Assembly (NCBI GenBank): GCA_024401895.1
Contig: JAKSKE010000011.1
Coordinates: 1-44,211, forward strand
Direction: 5' to 3'
DNA length: 44,211 bases
Source of the DNA: Bacteroidales bacterium
GTDB lineage: Bacteria; Bacteroidota; Bacteroidia; Bacteroidales; UBA932
Positions 24,237-32,102 of the stretch are shown here, piece after piece; within the stretch, counting starts at the first letter, position 1, and every line of letters starts with the position of its first letter. The translations under genes were made by a program, and so were the position numbers. The notes below the pieces were generated by a model, which was not told the origin of the DNA, searched no databases, and saw only the letters and a program-made list of their open reading frames with translations.

Positions 24237-25980
24237 TTTTCTTACCGGCATTATCTGTTTGTGCGCACAGCCCAGGACTTTCAAGTCAGGACCTGTTTTG
24301 GACAACCCTTACGGCATCTGTTCCCATATAAGTATGGAGTCACGTGACTTCCGGTATTGCGAAGCGAATATGGATGTTATGGAAAGACTGGGAATCGGCA
24401 ATGTGAGAACGGATTTCGACACCTATGCCGATTTCGCTGAGTTCAACAGGCATCTGTCTATATATGAACGTGTAGTGGAGCGTTGCCGCGACAGGAATAT
24501 TTCAATACTTCCAATCGTCACTTGCCACAAATCATACAGCCGCTGGCTAAAAGACGTTGGAACGATGAAGGAGCGTTTCCCGGACATCAGGTTCTGGGAA
24601 GTTATCAATGAACCGGACATTCAGTATGCGCTTTCCGGATATCCGGATGCCGGGGAATATGCTACGATGTTTTGGAAGGCGTCGCGGGTGTTGCGCCGGG
24701 CAGGCCGCTCGAAGGTTCTGACCGGAGGGTTTGCCGACGTTGGATGCGAGTATTTCCGGAATTATCTCGACAAGGCCGGGAAAGGCTCGTTCGACATACT
24801 GAACATTCATATCTACACAGGAAGGGGCGTTGTGCCGGAATCGGTGATTCCTATGTTTGACGCGCTGAAATCCGATATATCGGCAAGGGGCCTGGACTGC
24901 CCGGTATGGCTCACTGAAACCGGATACAGTACTGTGGGCTATGGATCCGGGGAGGAGGATTTCCTGAATTACGTCGTTCCTTCGGCGCTTGTGCGTCTTG
25001 GAATGAAGGTGGAGAACACTCCGGTTGCGGTCATATATGATGCCGAAAAAGGCTATTATGTTCCATCCGACTGTCTCAGTGCAGAGCGATACAAGGACGT
25101 CAGATATGTTTCGCTTGAAGGCCTGGCTTCGCTGAATCCGAAGGACGTTCCGGTTTTGATCCCCTCGCTTGACGAAGCGTTTCCAATGCAGTATGCCGAA
25201 GCTCTGCTCTCATACGTTAGGAGAGGAGGCACTGTAGTGCTGTCTGGAGGCGCTCCTCTCTTTTACGATTACAGGTTGGATGAGGGAAAAGGTAAAAGGG
25301 AAGCAGTAGGGGACAGGTATTACAAATTGTTCCATATTGGCGTGTTATTCCCCTGGACGCTTCAGGCAAGACAGAAAAAGGTTCCCGCAGACTCACGTTA
25401 CCTTACCGTTGAAAATCTCAAGGGGAAGGACGAACTTGTGTGCCTGAAAACCGATGGCCGCGGAGTCACTGCCGGTCTGTACCGTTTCAACAGCGAACTG
25501 AAGGGTAATGTCATAGCCAATTCCAACATCGCGGAAAGGGGAGTCAGCCTCAGGGCTCAGGCGGAAAGGCTTCCGAGGATGTTTCTGATAGCTTTCTCCT
25601 TCGGTATGGAAAAGGTTTTCTGGTATCACCTCCGCTCGTTCGAATATGCGCCGGACGATTTTGAATCACATTTCGGGATAGTCCACAGGGATTTTACGCC
25701 CAAGCCCTCATACAATGCGTATGCGACACTCGTGAAAATGTGCCCGGACCGCTCTACAAGACCCGAACTTACAGTCAGCGATGAAGGTCTGTATGTCTGC
25801 CGTTGGACAAAACCTGATGGAAAGGAAGTGACGGCCGTGTGGACACCCGGTCGGGAAATGGCCTACGAACCTGTTTTTGCCCGGAGCGCGGAATATTATG
25901 ACGCGTACGGACGCAGCATAAGTGGAACAGAACTGAAGGCAGGACCTTCTATTATATATATTGAAACAAGTGTAAAATGA
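24208..25980 (+). CDS. Secreted clan GH-A glycoside hydrolase (GH39/GH5-like)
   Basis: This 590-residue protein begins with a signal peptide (MKRFILTTISFLTGIICLCA, then QPR), so it should act in the periplasm or outside the cell. The catalytic (beta/alpha)8 barrel shows RFWEVINEPD with likely acid/base E135, HIYTG at 201-205, and VWLTETGYST with likely nucleophile E237, the standard clan GH-A pair. A C-terminal beta-rich region follows after about residue 480. I chose ATG 24208; an ORF start at 24046 lacks a signal peptide and lies inside the previous gene. It overlaps that gene by 29 bp and the priming enzyme by ATGA. A role in trimming or releasing the local polysaccharide is inference. Confidence 0.85.
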   Translation: MKRFILTTISFLTGIICLCAQPRTFKSGPVLDNPYGICSHISMESRDFRYCEANMDVMERLGIGNVRTDFDTYADFAEFNRHLSIYERVVERCRDRNISILPIVTCHKSYSRWLKDVGTMKERFPDIRFWEVINEPDIQYALSGYPDAGEYATMFWKASRVLRRAGRSKVLTGGFADVGCEYFRNYLDKAGKGSFDILNIHIYTGRGVVPESVIPMFDALKSDISARGLDCPVWLTETGYSTVGYGSGEEDFLNYVVPSALVRLGMKVENTPVAVIYDAEKGYYVPSDCLSAERYKDVRYVSLEGLASLNPKDVPVLIPSLDEAFPMQYAEALLSYVRRGGTVVLSGGAPLFYDYRLDEGKGKREAVGDRYYKLFHIGVLFPWTLQARQKKVPADSRYLTVENLKGKDELVCLKTDGRGVTAGLYRFNSELKGNVIANSNIAERGVSLRAQAERLPRMFLIAFSFGMEKVFWYHLRSFEYAPDDFESHFGIVHRDFTPKPSYNAYATLVKMCPDRSTRPELTVSDEGLYVCRWTKPDGKEVTAVWTPGREMAYEPVFARSAEYYDAYGRSISGTELKAGPSIIYIETSVK

Positions 25981-27353
25981 AAAACAATCTAAGCAGATTC
26001 ATATCGACTATTGCAGGACTTGCAATATTCCTTGCCGCGTTCCTCATTCTCAGGCAGCTTTTCGATTTTGCTCAGACACGCGACTCGCTTCTGTTGAAGG
26101 ACTATGCGATATATTTCCTTACCGTAAGTTATCTCATAGCTGCGCTGTTGGTTCCCGTGGATTGTGCGGGCAGGGATGCAAGTTATCGCAAGATCTTATA
26201 CAGGACATCAATACAGGCAATGCTTGCGATGGGTATTTTCGCCTTTTCTTTTTTCGTCATCTTCGATCTTTTTGCCGGACGCTTTTATCTGCTGGAGGGC
26301 TGTGTCTCGCTTGTCGCAGCGCTTCTGTTTTTCTTTGTGCAGCGTGCGGTGACCGTTTCGTTAAAAAGAAACAGAATCACTGTTGCCATAGTTGGAACCG
26401 GTCCCAATGCCCTGCGCCTGTACAGGACCCTGATAAGTGACAGGCAGTACAGTGCATATTCGATAATGGGCTTTTTCACCGAAGATGAGACGCAGGTGCC
26501 GGAAGGGCAAAAATATCTTGGCTCTTGTGAAGCAATAGAAAAGGCTATCCCCGAATATGGAATCAAGGATATCTATTGCTGTTTGAATCCGTCAGACACT
26601 CCTGAACTCGTCAATGACATAATACGAAGTTGTGAGAACTTATTCATCAATTTTTTCTATGTTCCGAACCTGGAAGGCTATCTGAACCGTTCGATGTCGG
26701 TATCAGAAATCGGGCACGTGATTGTAATGAATTTGAGGGATGAGCCGCTTGCCAAACCACTGAATATCCTTGTGAAAAGAGTGTGCGATGTTGTGTTCTC
26801 TTTCGTCTTTTTATGTACTTTGTTTCCATTCTTTTATATCTTTGCGGCAATTGGCATCAAACTGTCTTCCCCCGGGCCGGTATTCTTCAAGCAGAAACGC
26901 ACCGGGTATAAAGGTGAGCCATTTATGCTGCTTAAGTTCCGCTCAATGAGAGTGAACTCGGACGCCGATACTCTAATGGCGACAAAGGATGATCCGAGAA
27001 AGACGAAGTTCGGTGATTTCCTCCGAAGGACATCTATTGACGAACTGCCGCAATTCATCAACGTGCTGAACGGTGATATGTCAATAATAGGTCCGAGACC
27101 GCATATGGAGGTGGACACGAGGAAATATGCGGAGCTTGTGGACGAGTTTATGGTCCGCCACGCCGTCAAGCCTGGACTTACGGGCTGGGCCCAGGTCAAC
27201 GGATGCAGGGGGGAGCACAAGGAACTGCGGGATATGGAAGAGCGTGTGAGGAGGGATATATGGTATATAGAGCACTGGTCAATGGGACTTGACGTAAAAA
27301 TATTCTTGATGACTATATGGCAAATACTGAAAGGAGATGAGCAGGCATATTGA
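25977..27353 (+). CDS. Priming sugar phosphotransferase (WbaP/WcaJ-like polyprenyl glycosylphosphotransferase)
   Basis: This enzyme transfers a sugar-1-phosphate to undecaprenyl phosphate to start repeat-unit assembly. The 458-residue protein has four N-terminal membrane segments (about 10-130), a Rossmann-like CoA-binding-type domain with TVAIVGTGPNALRLYRTL near 137, a membrane re-entrant helix near 270-290, and the catalytic domain with SSPGPVFFKQKRTG near 296-309, LKFRSMR, RRTSIDELPQFINVLNGDMS near 350 and IIGPRPHM. The size matches the polytopic PNPT family. It overlaps the glycosidase gene by ATGA and the next gene by 17 bp. The sugar (glucose, galactose or other) is not determinable. 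Confidence 0.94.
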   Translation: MKNNLSRFISTIAGLAIFLAAFLILRQLFDFAQTRDSLLLKDYAIYFLTVSYLIAALLVPVDCAGRDASYRKILYRTSIQAMLAMGIFAFSFFVIFDLFAGRFYLLEGCVSLVAALLFFFVQRAVTVSLKRNRITVAIVGTGPNALRLYRTLISDRQYSAYSIMGFFTEDETQVPEGQKYLGSCEAIEKAIPEYGIKDIYCCLNPSDTPELVNDIIRSCENLFINFFYVPNLEGYLNRSMSVSEIGHVIVMNLRDEPLAKPLNILVKRVCDVVFSFVFLCTLFPFFYIFAAIGIKLSSPGPVFFKQKRTGYKGEPFMLLKFRSMRVNSDADTLMATKDDPRKTKFGDFLRRTSIDELPQFINVLNGDMSIIGPRPHMEVDTRKYAELVDEFMVRHAVKPGLTGWAQVNGCRGEHKELRDMEERVRRDIWYIEHWSMGLDVKIFLMTIWQILKGDEQAY

Positions 27354-28425
27354 AAACATATTCTTCCAGCTTCTGCAATGCGGTGTGGGAAAACGTGCTG
27401 CGCTGGATGCTCCGTTGACAGATGAATTGTGGGAAAGGGTTTTCTTCCTCGCAAAGAAGCACGCGCTAGTGGGTGTCATTTTTGACGTTGTGGAGAATCT
27501 TCCGGAAGAACAGTCCCTGCCTCGCAATGTTCTGATGAAGTTCGCAGGGAATGCCTGGGTGATAGAGAACTGGAACCTCCGGTCGAATGCCCATATGCCC
27601 GAACTCAAAAGCATTTTCTCTGATGCCGGTATGGCTGTTAGCGTCCTGAAAGGGCAGGGTCTTTCGATACTGTATCCGAACTCTTGCAGACGTCAGTGCG
27701 GAGACATTGATTTGTGGGTGGATGGCAAAAGGGATGATATCCTTGCTTTCCTGAAACGTGGAGGATGGAAACTTGACAGGCTTTATATGCATCATATAGG
27801 CGCCGACTTCTTTGATGACAAGATTAAGGTTGAGGTACATTTTCATCCATCCTGGTTCAACAACCCGTTTACGGACAGAAAGCTTAAGAAGTTCTTCGCC
27901 GAAGAGGCCGAAACCCAGTTCCGCAATGAAAACAAAGAGCTTGGAATTGCCGTTGCTACGTCTTCATTCAACTGCGTATATATACTTCTCCATATCTTCA
28001 GGCATCTTTTCGATGAGGGTGTCGGATTCAGGCAACTGCTCGATTATTACTATGTCCTGATCCGTTCTTCCGAAGAGGACCGAAAAAAGGCTTTTGAAAC
28101 GATAAAAAGGTTTTCTCTGGTGAAATTCTCTTCGGCTTTGATGTGGGTGATGCAGAATGTATTCCTTCTTGACGACGAGTATCTTATATGTCCTCCCGAT
28201 GAGAAAAGAGGTCGGCTTATGCTGGAGGAAATCCTTGTCTCCGGCAATTTCGGGAAATATGACAAACGCAACAATGACAAGGGGCGCTCGTTCTTCCACC
28301 ATTTTGTGCGAAGGGTGAAACGCCTTGCGAAATTCGTTCCGCTGAATGCCAGCGAAGTTTTCTGGGCTCCGATGTTCAGGGTATATCAATATTTCTGGCG
28401 TATTGCCAAAGGTTACCGCTATTGA
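27337..28425 (+). CDS. Nucleotidyltransferase-fold protein (NTP_transf_5 type)
   Basis: This 362-residue cytoplasmic protein resembles the uncharacterised nucleotidyltransferase family PF14907. Features are VLKGQGLSILYP near 100-111, the catalytic-type GDIDLWVD starting at G122 with D123 and D125 as likely metal ligands, and a helical second half with FRHLFDEGVGFRQLLDYYYV near 225-244. Members often occur beside HPr-kinase-like and PqqD-like genes in peptide clusters as well as in capsule loci. An AAGGAG ribosome site abuts the ATG with no spacing, which is unusual, but the start overlaps the priming enzyme by 17 bp and coupling may suffice. The substrate is unknown. Confidence 0.82.
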   Translation: MSRHIENIFFQLLQCGVGKRAALDAPLTDELWERVFFLAKKHALVGVIFDVVENLPEEQSLPRNVLMKFAGNAWVIENWNLRSNAHMPELKSIFSDAGMAVSVLKGQGLSILYPNSCRRQCGDIDLWVDGKRDDILAFLKRGGWKLDRLYMHHIGADFFDDKIKVEVHFHPSWFNNPFTDRKLKKFFAEEAETQFRNENKELGIAVATSSFNCVYILLHIFRHLFDEGVGFRQLLDYYYVLIRSSEEDRKKAFETIKRFSLVKFSSALMWVMQNVFLLDDEYLICPPDEKRGRLMLEEILVSGNFGKYDKRNNDKGRSFFHHFVRRVKRLAKFVPLNASEVFWAPMFRVYQYFWRIAKGYRY

Positions 28426-28560
28426 GTTGACGCATCTTTTCCGAGTCCACTCTGTACGGCCGCTGCAGTACGCTGAAATTGACAGTAAACTATTTGCCTC
28501 TGTCTGGAAATTCAATCTGCGGCGATGCCGGAAACGTGAAAATACAATGAGATTTGAAAG

Positions 28561-30006
28561 ATGAAAGATTTTATAGCATACACAATGTTGCTGGGGGCGC
28601 TCGGTACGGGCGGAAATATGCCTTTCTGGGCAACGGCGAATCAGTTCGGGCTAATGCCCGAGAGCAACGGCGCCGTTATATCGGCGTATGCCGGGCAAGC
28701 TTATCATAAAGAAGATGCTTTCCAGTATCATTGGGCGGTGTCGCTGGCCGGCCGGACAGACAAAAGTTCGGCCTTTCAGGTGATTCCGGACGAGATCTAT
28801 GCCGGAATCAAGTGGAAACCGTTGAGCCTGGACCTTGGAATCTGGCACAGGGACAGGGATTTTATGGCCGGCGACGCGCGCCTTGGCAGCCTGTCCACGT
28901 CGTCCGGCAACGTTATCTGGTCCGGCAACGGACGTTCTATGCCGGGCTATTCCTTGAAATTGGACCATTGGGGTATACCCGGTACAAAACATATTGTCGA
29001 GATTTCCGGAGCTTGGGGAGACTATAAAACTATTGACCAGCGGTATGTCAAAGGCTCCTGGATGCATAACCTTCAGGCATATCTTACCCTGAATGTCTGG
29101 CGCTTTTCGTTCGAGGCCGGAATAGAGCAGTTTGCTGAATGGGCGGGCGTTCACCCGGAAAAGGGGCCGATGCCCAACGGCTTTGCCAATTACTGGAGGA
29201 TGTGTCTGGGCAAGTCGCCGGTCGACACCGGCAATAAGATCGACCGGTACGGCACTTGCGGTGACCAGAGGGGACGCGGCAAATTCTATCTGTCATACAG
29301 GCAGGACGGGTGGAAGGTAGCCCTGCAGCACGACATCCCCTACGACGACCGCGGTTTCTTCTGGGCCGAGAATTGGCAGGACGGGGTTAATACCGTGAGT
29401 TTTTCTTTCGACGACAAAGACAAATGGGTGACAGACATTGCGTATGAATTCATTTACACAATGTGGCAGTCCGGCCCACTGCACGACCGCAAGGCAACTC
29501 CCGAGGAAATAGAGAAATACGGGCAGAACTATCCTGTTTATGAAGACAAGTTCATTATTGGCGGAGCCGACAACTATTTCAACAATTTCGAATATGAATC
29601 TGGCTGGACCGCCTTCGGACGCACCATAGGCCTGCCTCTCATTACTCCCAAGGGAACCCGTGACGGAAGTTGGAGCCGGAATGGAATTACTCGCGGAGTG
29701 GAGAACAACCGAATCATTGCCCACCATCTGGGCCTTTCGGGAAAGCTGTTCCGAAAACTGCCGTACAAACTAATGCTTACGTATTCGCAGAATTATGGCC
29801 GGTGGGGACACAACAGCAATGGCGACATAGACACTTTGGTGGAGTGGAATCCACCCTTCAGCCAATTCAACGCGGGATTCAATATGATTGTCCCTCTGCT
29901 GGAAGGGCGGTTAAACATAATTCCCGCAATCTATTTCGACTGCGGGAACTACGTAAGGAATTCTTTTGCCGCCACGTTAGGGGTCAGCTATAGCATTTGC
30001 CGTTAG
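28561..30006 (+). CDS. Wzi-like capsule assembly outer-membrane protein
   Basis: This 481-residue protein matches the Caps_assemb_Wzi type found in Bacteroidota: an early MPFWATANQFGLMP, alternating beta strands with aromatic ends, and an aromatic, glycine-rich middle (IWHRDRDFMAGDARLG). Wzi-type barrels act late in capsule assembly, holding the polymer at the outer surface. The N-terminal hydrophobic stretch is short and cleavage is unclear, so the true start could be slightly different; no better upstream start is seen. A 135-bp gap with no clear promoter separates it from the nucleotidyltransferase gene. It converges on the aminotransferase, 2 bp between stop codons. Confidence 0.82.
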   Translation: MKDFIAYTMLLGALGTGGNMPFWATANQFGLMPESNGAVISAYAGQAYHKEDAFQYHWAVSLAGRTDKSSAFQVIPDEIYAGIKWKPLSLDLGIWHRDRDFMAGDARLGSLSTSSGNVIWSGNGRSMPGYSLKLDHWGIPGTKHIVEISGAWGDYKTIDQRYVKGSWMHNLQAYLTLNVWRFSFEAGIEQFAEWAGVHPEKGPMPNGFANYWRMCLGKSPVDTGNKIDRYGTCGDQRGRGKFYLSYRQDGWKVALQHDIPYDDRGFFWAENWQDGVNTVSFSFDDKDKWVTDIAYEFIYTMWQSGPLHDRKATPEEIEKYGQNYPVYEDKFIIGGADNYFNNFEYESGWTAFGRTIGLPLITPKGTRDGSWSRNGITRGVENNRIIAHHLGLSGKLFRKLPYKLMLTYSQNYGRWGHNSNGDIDTLVEWNPPFSQFNAGFNMIVPLLEGRLNIIPAIYFDCGNYVRNSFAATLGVSYSICR

Positions 30007-30008
30007 AC

Positions 30009-31202
30009 CTACTTCAGCAGGGCCAGGGCCTCCTTGATGCGGCGCAGGGCTTCGGTAATGTTTTCGTCGGAAGTGGCGTATGACATTCTGAAGCACTCGG
30101 GTGAGCCGAAGGCGTCGCCTCCTACCGTTGCAACGTGTCCCACTTCGAGCAGGAACATTGCGAAGTCTGAGGAGTTGGCAATGGTGCGGTCTTCATATTT
30201 CTTTCCGAAGTATGAAGAGCATTTGGGGAAGAGGTAGAATGCTCCCTGAGGTACGTTGACTTCCAGGCCGGGAATCTCCCGTGCAAGTTTTACGATAAGG
30301 TCGCGACGGCGCTCGAAGGCTTTCCTCATTGTCTCTACGCAGGCCTGATCTCCTTCCCAGGCGGTCTGTGCGGCCATCTGGCTTACAGAGCAGGGACCGC
30401 TGGTGTACTGTCCCTGGAGTTTGTTGCAGCCCTTTGCAATCCACTCGGGAGCGGCAATGAAACCGATTCTCCATCCGGTCATAGCATAGGCTTTGGAAAC
30501 GCCGTTTACAATGATTGTGCGCTCTTTCATTCCAGGTATTGAGGCAATTGAAGCGTGTTTCCCGCTGTAGTTGAGGTGCTCGTAGATTTCGTCGGAGATT
30601 ACGAACAGGCCGTCGTGCTTAAGTATAACGGCCGCGAGAGCTTCGAGTTCCTGTGCACTGTAGATTGAACCGGTAGGGTTGCAGGGAGAGCACAGGATGA
30701 TGAGTTTCGTTTTAGGGGTGATGGCATCTTCAAGTTGTGCGGCGGTTATTTTGAAGTCCTGCTCGATGGGGGCCGGGATAAAGACTGGAGTGCCTTCGGC
30801 GAGCTTGACCATCTGGGGATAGCTGACCCAGTAGGGGGCTGGGATTATGACTTCGTCTCCCGGGTTTACCAACGCCATTACGGTGTTGGTTATACTTTGC
30901 TTCGCACCGTTGGAAACAACTATCTGGGAAGGCTGGTAGTCGAGCCCGTTCTCTTCCTTCAGTTTGGTTGCGATTGCCTTCTTGAGGCCGGCATAGCCGG
31001 GAACGGGGGAGTAAGTGGTTATGTTTTTGTCGATTGCCTGCTTTGCGGCATCCTTGATATGGTCGGGCGTATTGAAATCGGGCTCGCCCACAGACATATT
31101 GATAACGTCTATGCCACTGGCTTTAAGCTCTGCGCTTCTGGCAGACATTTCCAGAGTGGCGGAAGGGGAGAGCTTGAGTAAACGGTTGGATAATTGTGTC
31201 AT
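30009..31202 (-). CDS. PLP-dependent aminotransferase (aspartate aminotransferase family)
   Basis: This 397-residue class I aminotransferase uses pyridoxal phosphate. Catalytic features are N175 in CNPTG, D204 and Y207 in VISDEIYEHL, the Schiff-base lysine K237 in NGVSKAYAMTG, and R245. The N-terminal NMSVGEPDFNTPDHI and TYSPVPGY are typical of subgroup I-gamma aspartate aminotransferases. I chose ATG 31202, which starts MTQLSNRLLK; the longer open frame to 31631 crosses the divergent promoter region and is unlikely. It is transcribed away from the Wza gene. It interrupts the polysaccharide genes and is probably a housekeeping enzyme. Confidence 0.93.
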   Translation of the reverse strand: MTQLSNRLLKLSPSATLEMSARSAELKASGIDVINMSVGEPDFNTPDHIKDAAKQAIDKNITTYSPVPGYAGLKKAIATKLKEENGLDYQPSQIVVSNGAKQSITNTVMALVNPGDEVIIPAPYWVSYPQMVKLAEGTPVFIPAPIEQDFKITAAQLEDAITPKTKLIILCSPCNPTGSIYSAQELEALAAVILKHDGLFVISDEIYEHLNYSGKHASIASIPGMKERTIIVNGVSKAYAMTGWRIGFIAAPEWIAKGCNKLQGQYTSGPCSVSQMAAQTAWEGDQACVETMRKAFERRRDLIVKLAREIPGLEVNVPQGAFYLFPKCSSYFGKKYEDRTIANSSDFAMFLLEVGHVATVGGDAFGSPECFRMSYATSDENITEALRRIKEALALLK

Positions 31203-31219
31203 TTTTAGGTTATTTTTTA

Positions 31220-31227
31220 CAAAGATA
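31220..31227 (-). promoter_or_regulatory. Promoter -7 box for the aminotransferase
   Basis: On the minus strand it reads TATCTTTG, a perfect Bacteroidota -7 box, 18 bp upstream of the ATG at 31202, which implies a very short leader. The -33 region is not a clear TTTG. Confidence 0.55.
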
Positions 31228-31259
31228 GCCAAATTAAGTCTTTTTACACTTTTTTTTAG

Positions 31260-31267
31260 TAACTTTG
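31260..31267 (+). promoter_or_regulatory. Promoter -7 box for the Wza-Wzc-phosphatase operon
   Basis: TAACTTTG matches the -7 consensus 41 bp upstream of ATG 31308, within the AT-rich divergent region shared with the aminotransferase. The -33 box is weak. Confidence 0.55.
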
Positions 31268-31307
31268 AAAGTTGTATTAAAAGAAAAAACAGATTAATAT
31301 ATACAAG

Positions 31308-32099
31308 ATGAAAAAATCCAAACTTTTCGCTCTTGGCGTGCTTGCAGTGTTGATAGCAAGCTGTGCTTCTCCCAAAGAGGTGCTGTATTTCCAGAATATC
31401 GACAAAGTCAAGCTCGACGAACTTACAGAGGCATATCAAGCCGTAATCAAGAAGGACGATATTCTTTCGATAGTCGTCACCGGCCCGGACAAATCGGTTA
31501 TTGCACCGTATAACCTCACCCTTGGGGAGCTGACTGGCGTCGGAGGAAGCTACAATCCCGAAAGTTCGACCCTGGGATATCTGGTAGACAGCAGCGGAAA
31601 TATCCAGTTCCCTATCCTTGGAACGATTCACGTTGAGGGAATGACCAGAAACCAGCTTGCCGACTATCTTACTTATGAGATTGGCAAGGATGTAAAGGAC
31701 CCTATCGTTTACGTATCTTTCCGAAACTACAAGATTACAGTGCTGGGAGAGGTGCGGAGCCCCGGAACCTATTCAATGGCGTCGGAGAAAGTCAATGTGC
31801 TGCAGGCCATTTCAATGGCGGGAGACCTCAATCTTACGGCAAAGCGGGACAAGATTCTGCTGCTGCGTGAGGAAGACGGACGCATTTCCCACTATTCTTT
31901 CGACCTGAGGGACGCTCATCTGCTCGATTCTCCATATTTCTTCCTCCAGCAGAATGACGTTCTCTATATACCGCCCAGCACAGGCCGGGTGGCAAACGCT
32001 ACCAATTCAATTGGGGTGTGGACATCGATTGTGTCTTCGGTCACCTCAACTCTCGCAATTGTTACAACGGTACTGGCCCTTGCCAGAAATGCAAAGTAA
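31308..32099 (+). CDS. Wza-like polysaccharide export lipoprotein
   Basis: This 263-residue outer-membrane lipoprotein starts MKKSKLFALGVLAVLIASCA, with the acylated Cys at residue 19. The polysaccharide-export domain follows (IKKDDILSIVVTGPD near 50-64 and GNIQFPILGTIHVEGMTRNQ near 100-120), then one SLBB domain (VLGEVRSPGTYSM near 145-157). A C-terminal hydrophobic segment ends the protein, as in the short Bacteroidota Wza group. It should form the outer-membrane channel paired with the Wzc kinase, whose gene starts 3 bp later. It differs in size and domain number from the 814-residue SLBB protein at 11921. Confidence 0.93.
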   Translation: MKKSKLFALGVLAVLIASCASPKEVLYFQNIDKVKLDELTEAYQAVIKKDDILSIVVTGPDKSVIAPYNLTLGELTGVGGSYNPESSTLGYLVDSSGNIQFPILGTIHVEGMTRNQLADYLTYEIGKDVKDPIVYVSFRNYKITVLGEVRSPGTYSMASEKVNVLQAISMAGDLNLTAKRDKILLLREEDGRISHYSFDLRDAHLLDSPYFFLQQNDVLYIPPSTGRVANATNSIGVWTSIVSSVTSTLAIVTTVLALARNAK

Positions 32100-32102
32100 A
32101 TT

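Noticed and set aside
31203-31631. A longer start for the aminotransferase.
   Set aside because: The extension crosses the divergent promoter region and overlaps the 5' part of the Wza gene. The conserved enzyme begins at 31202.
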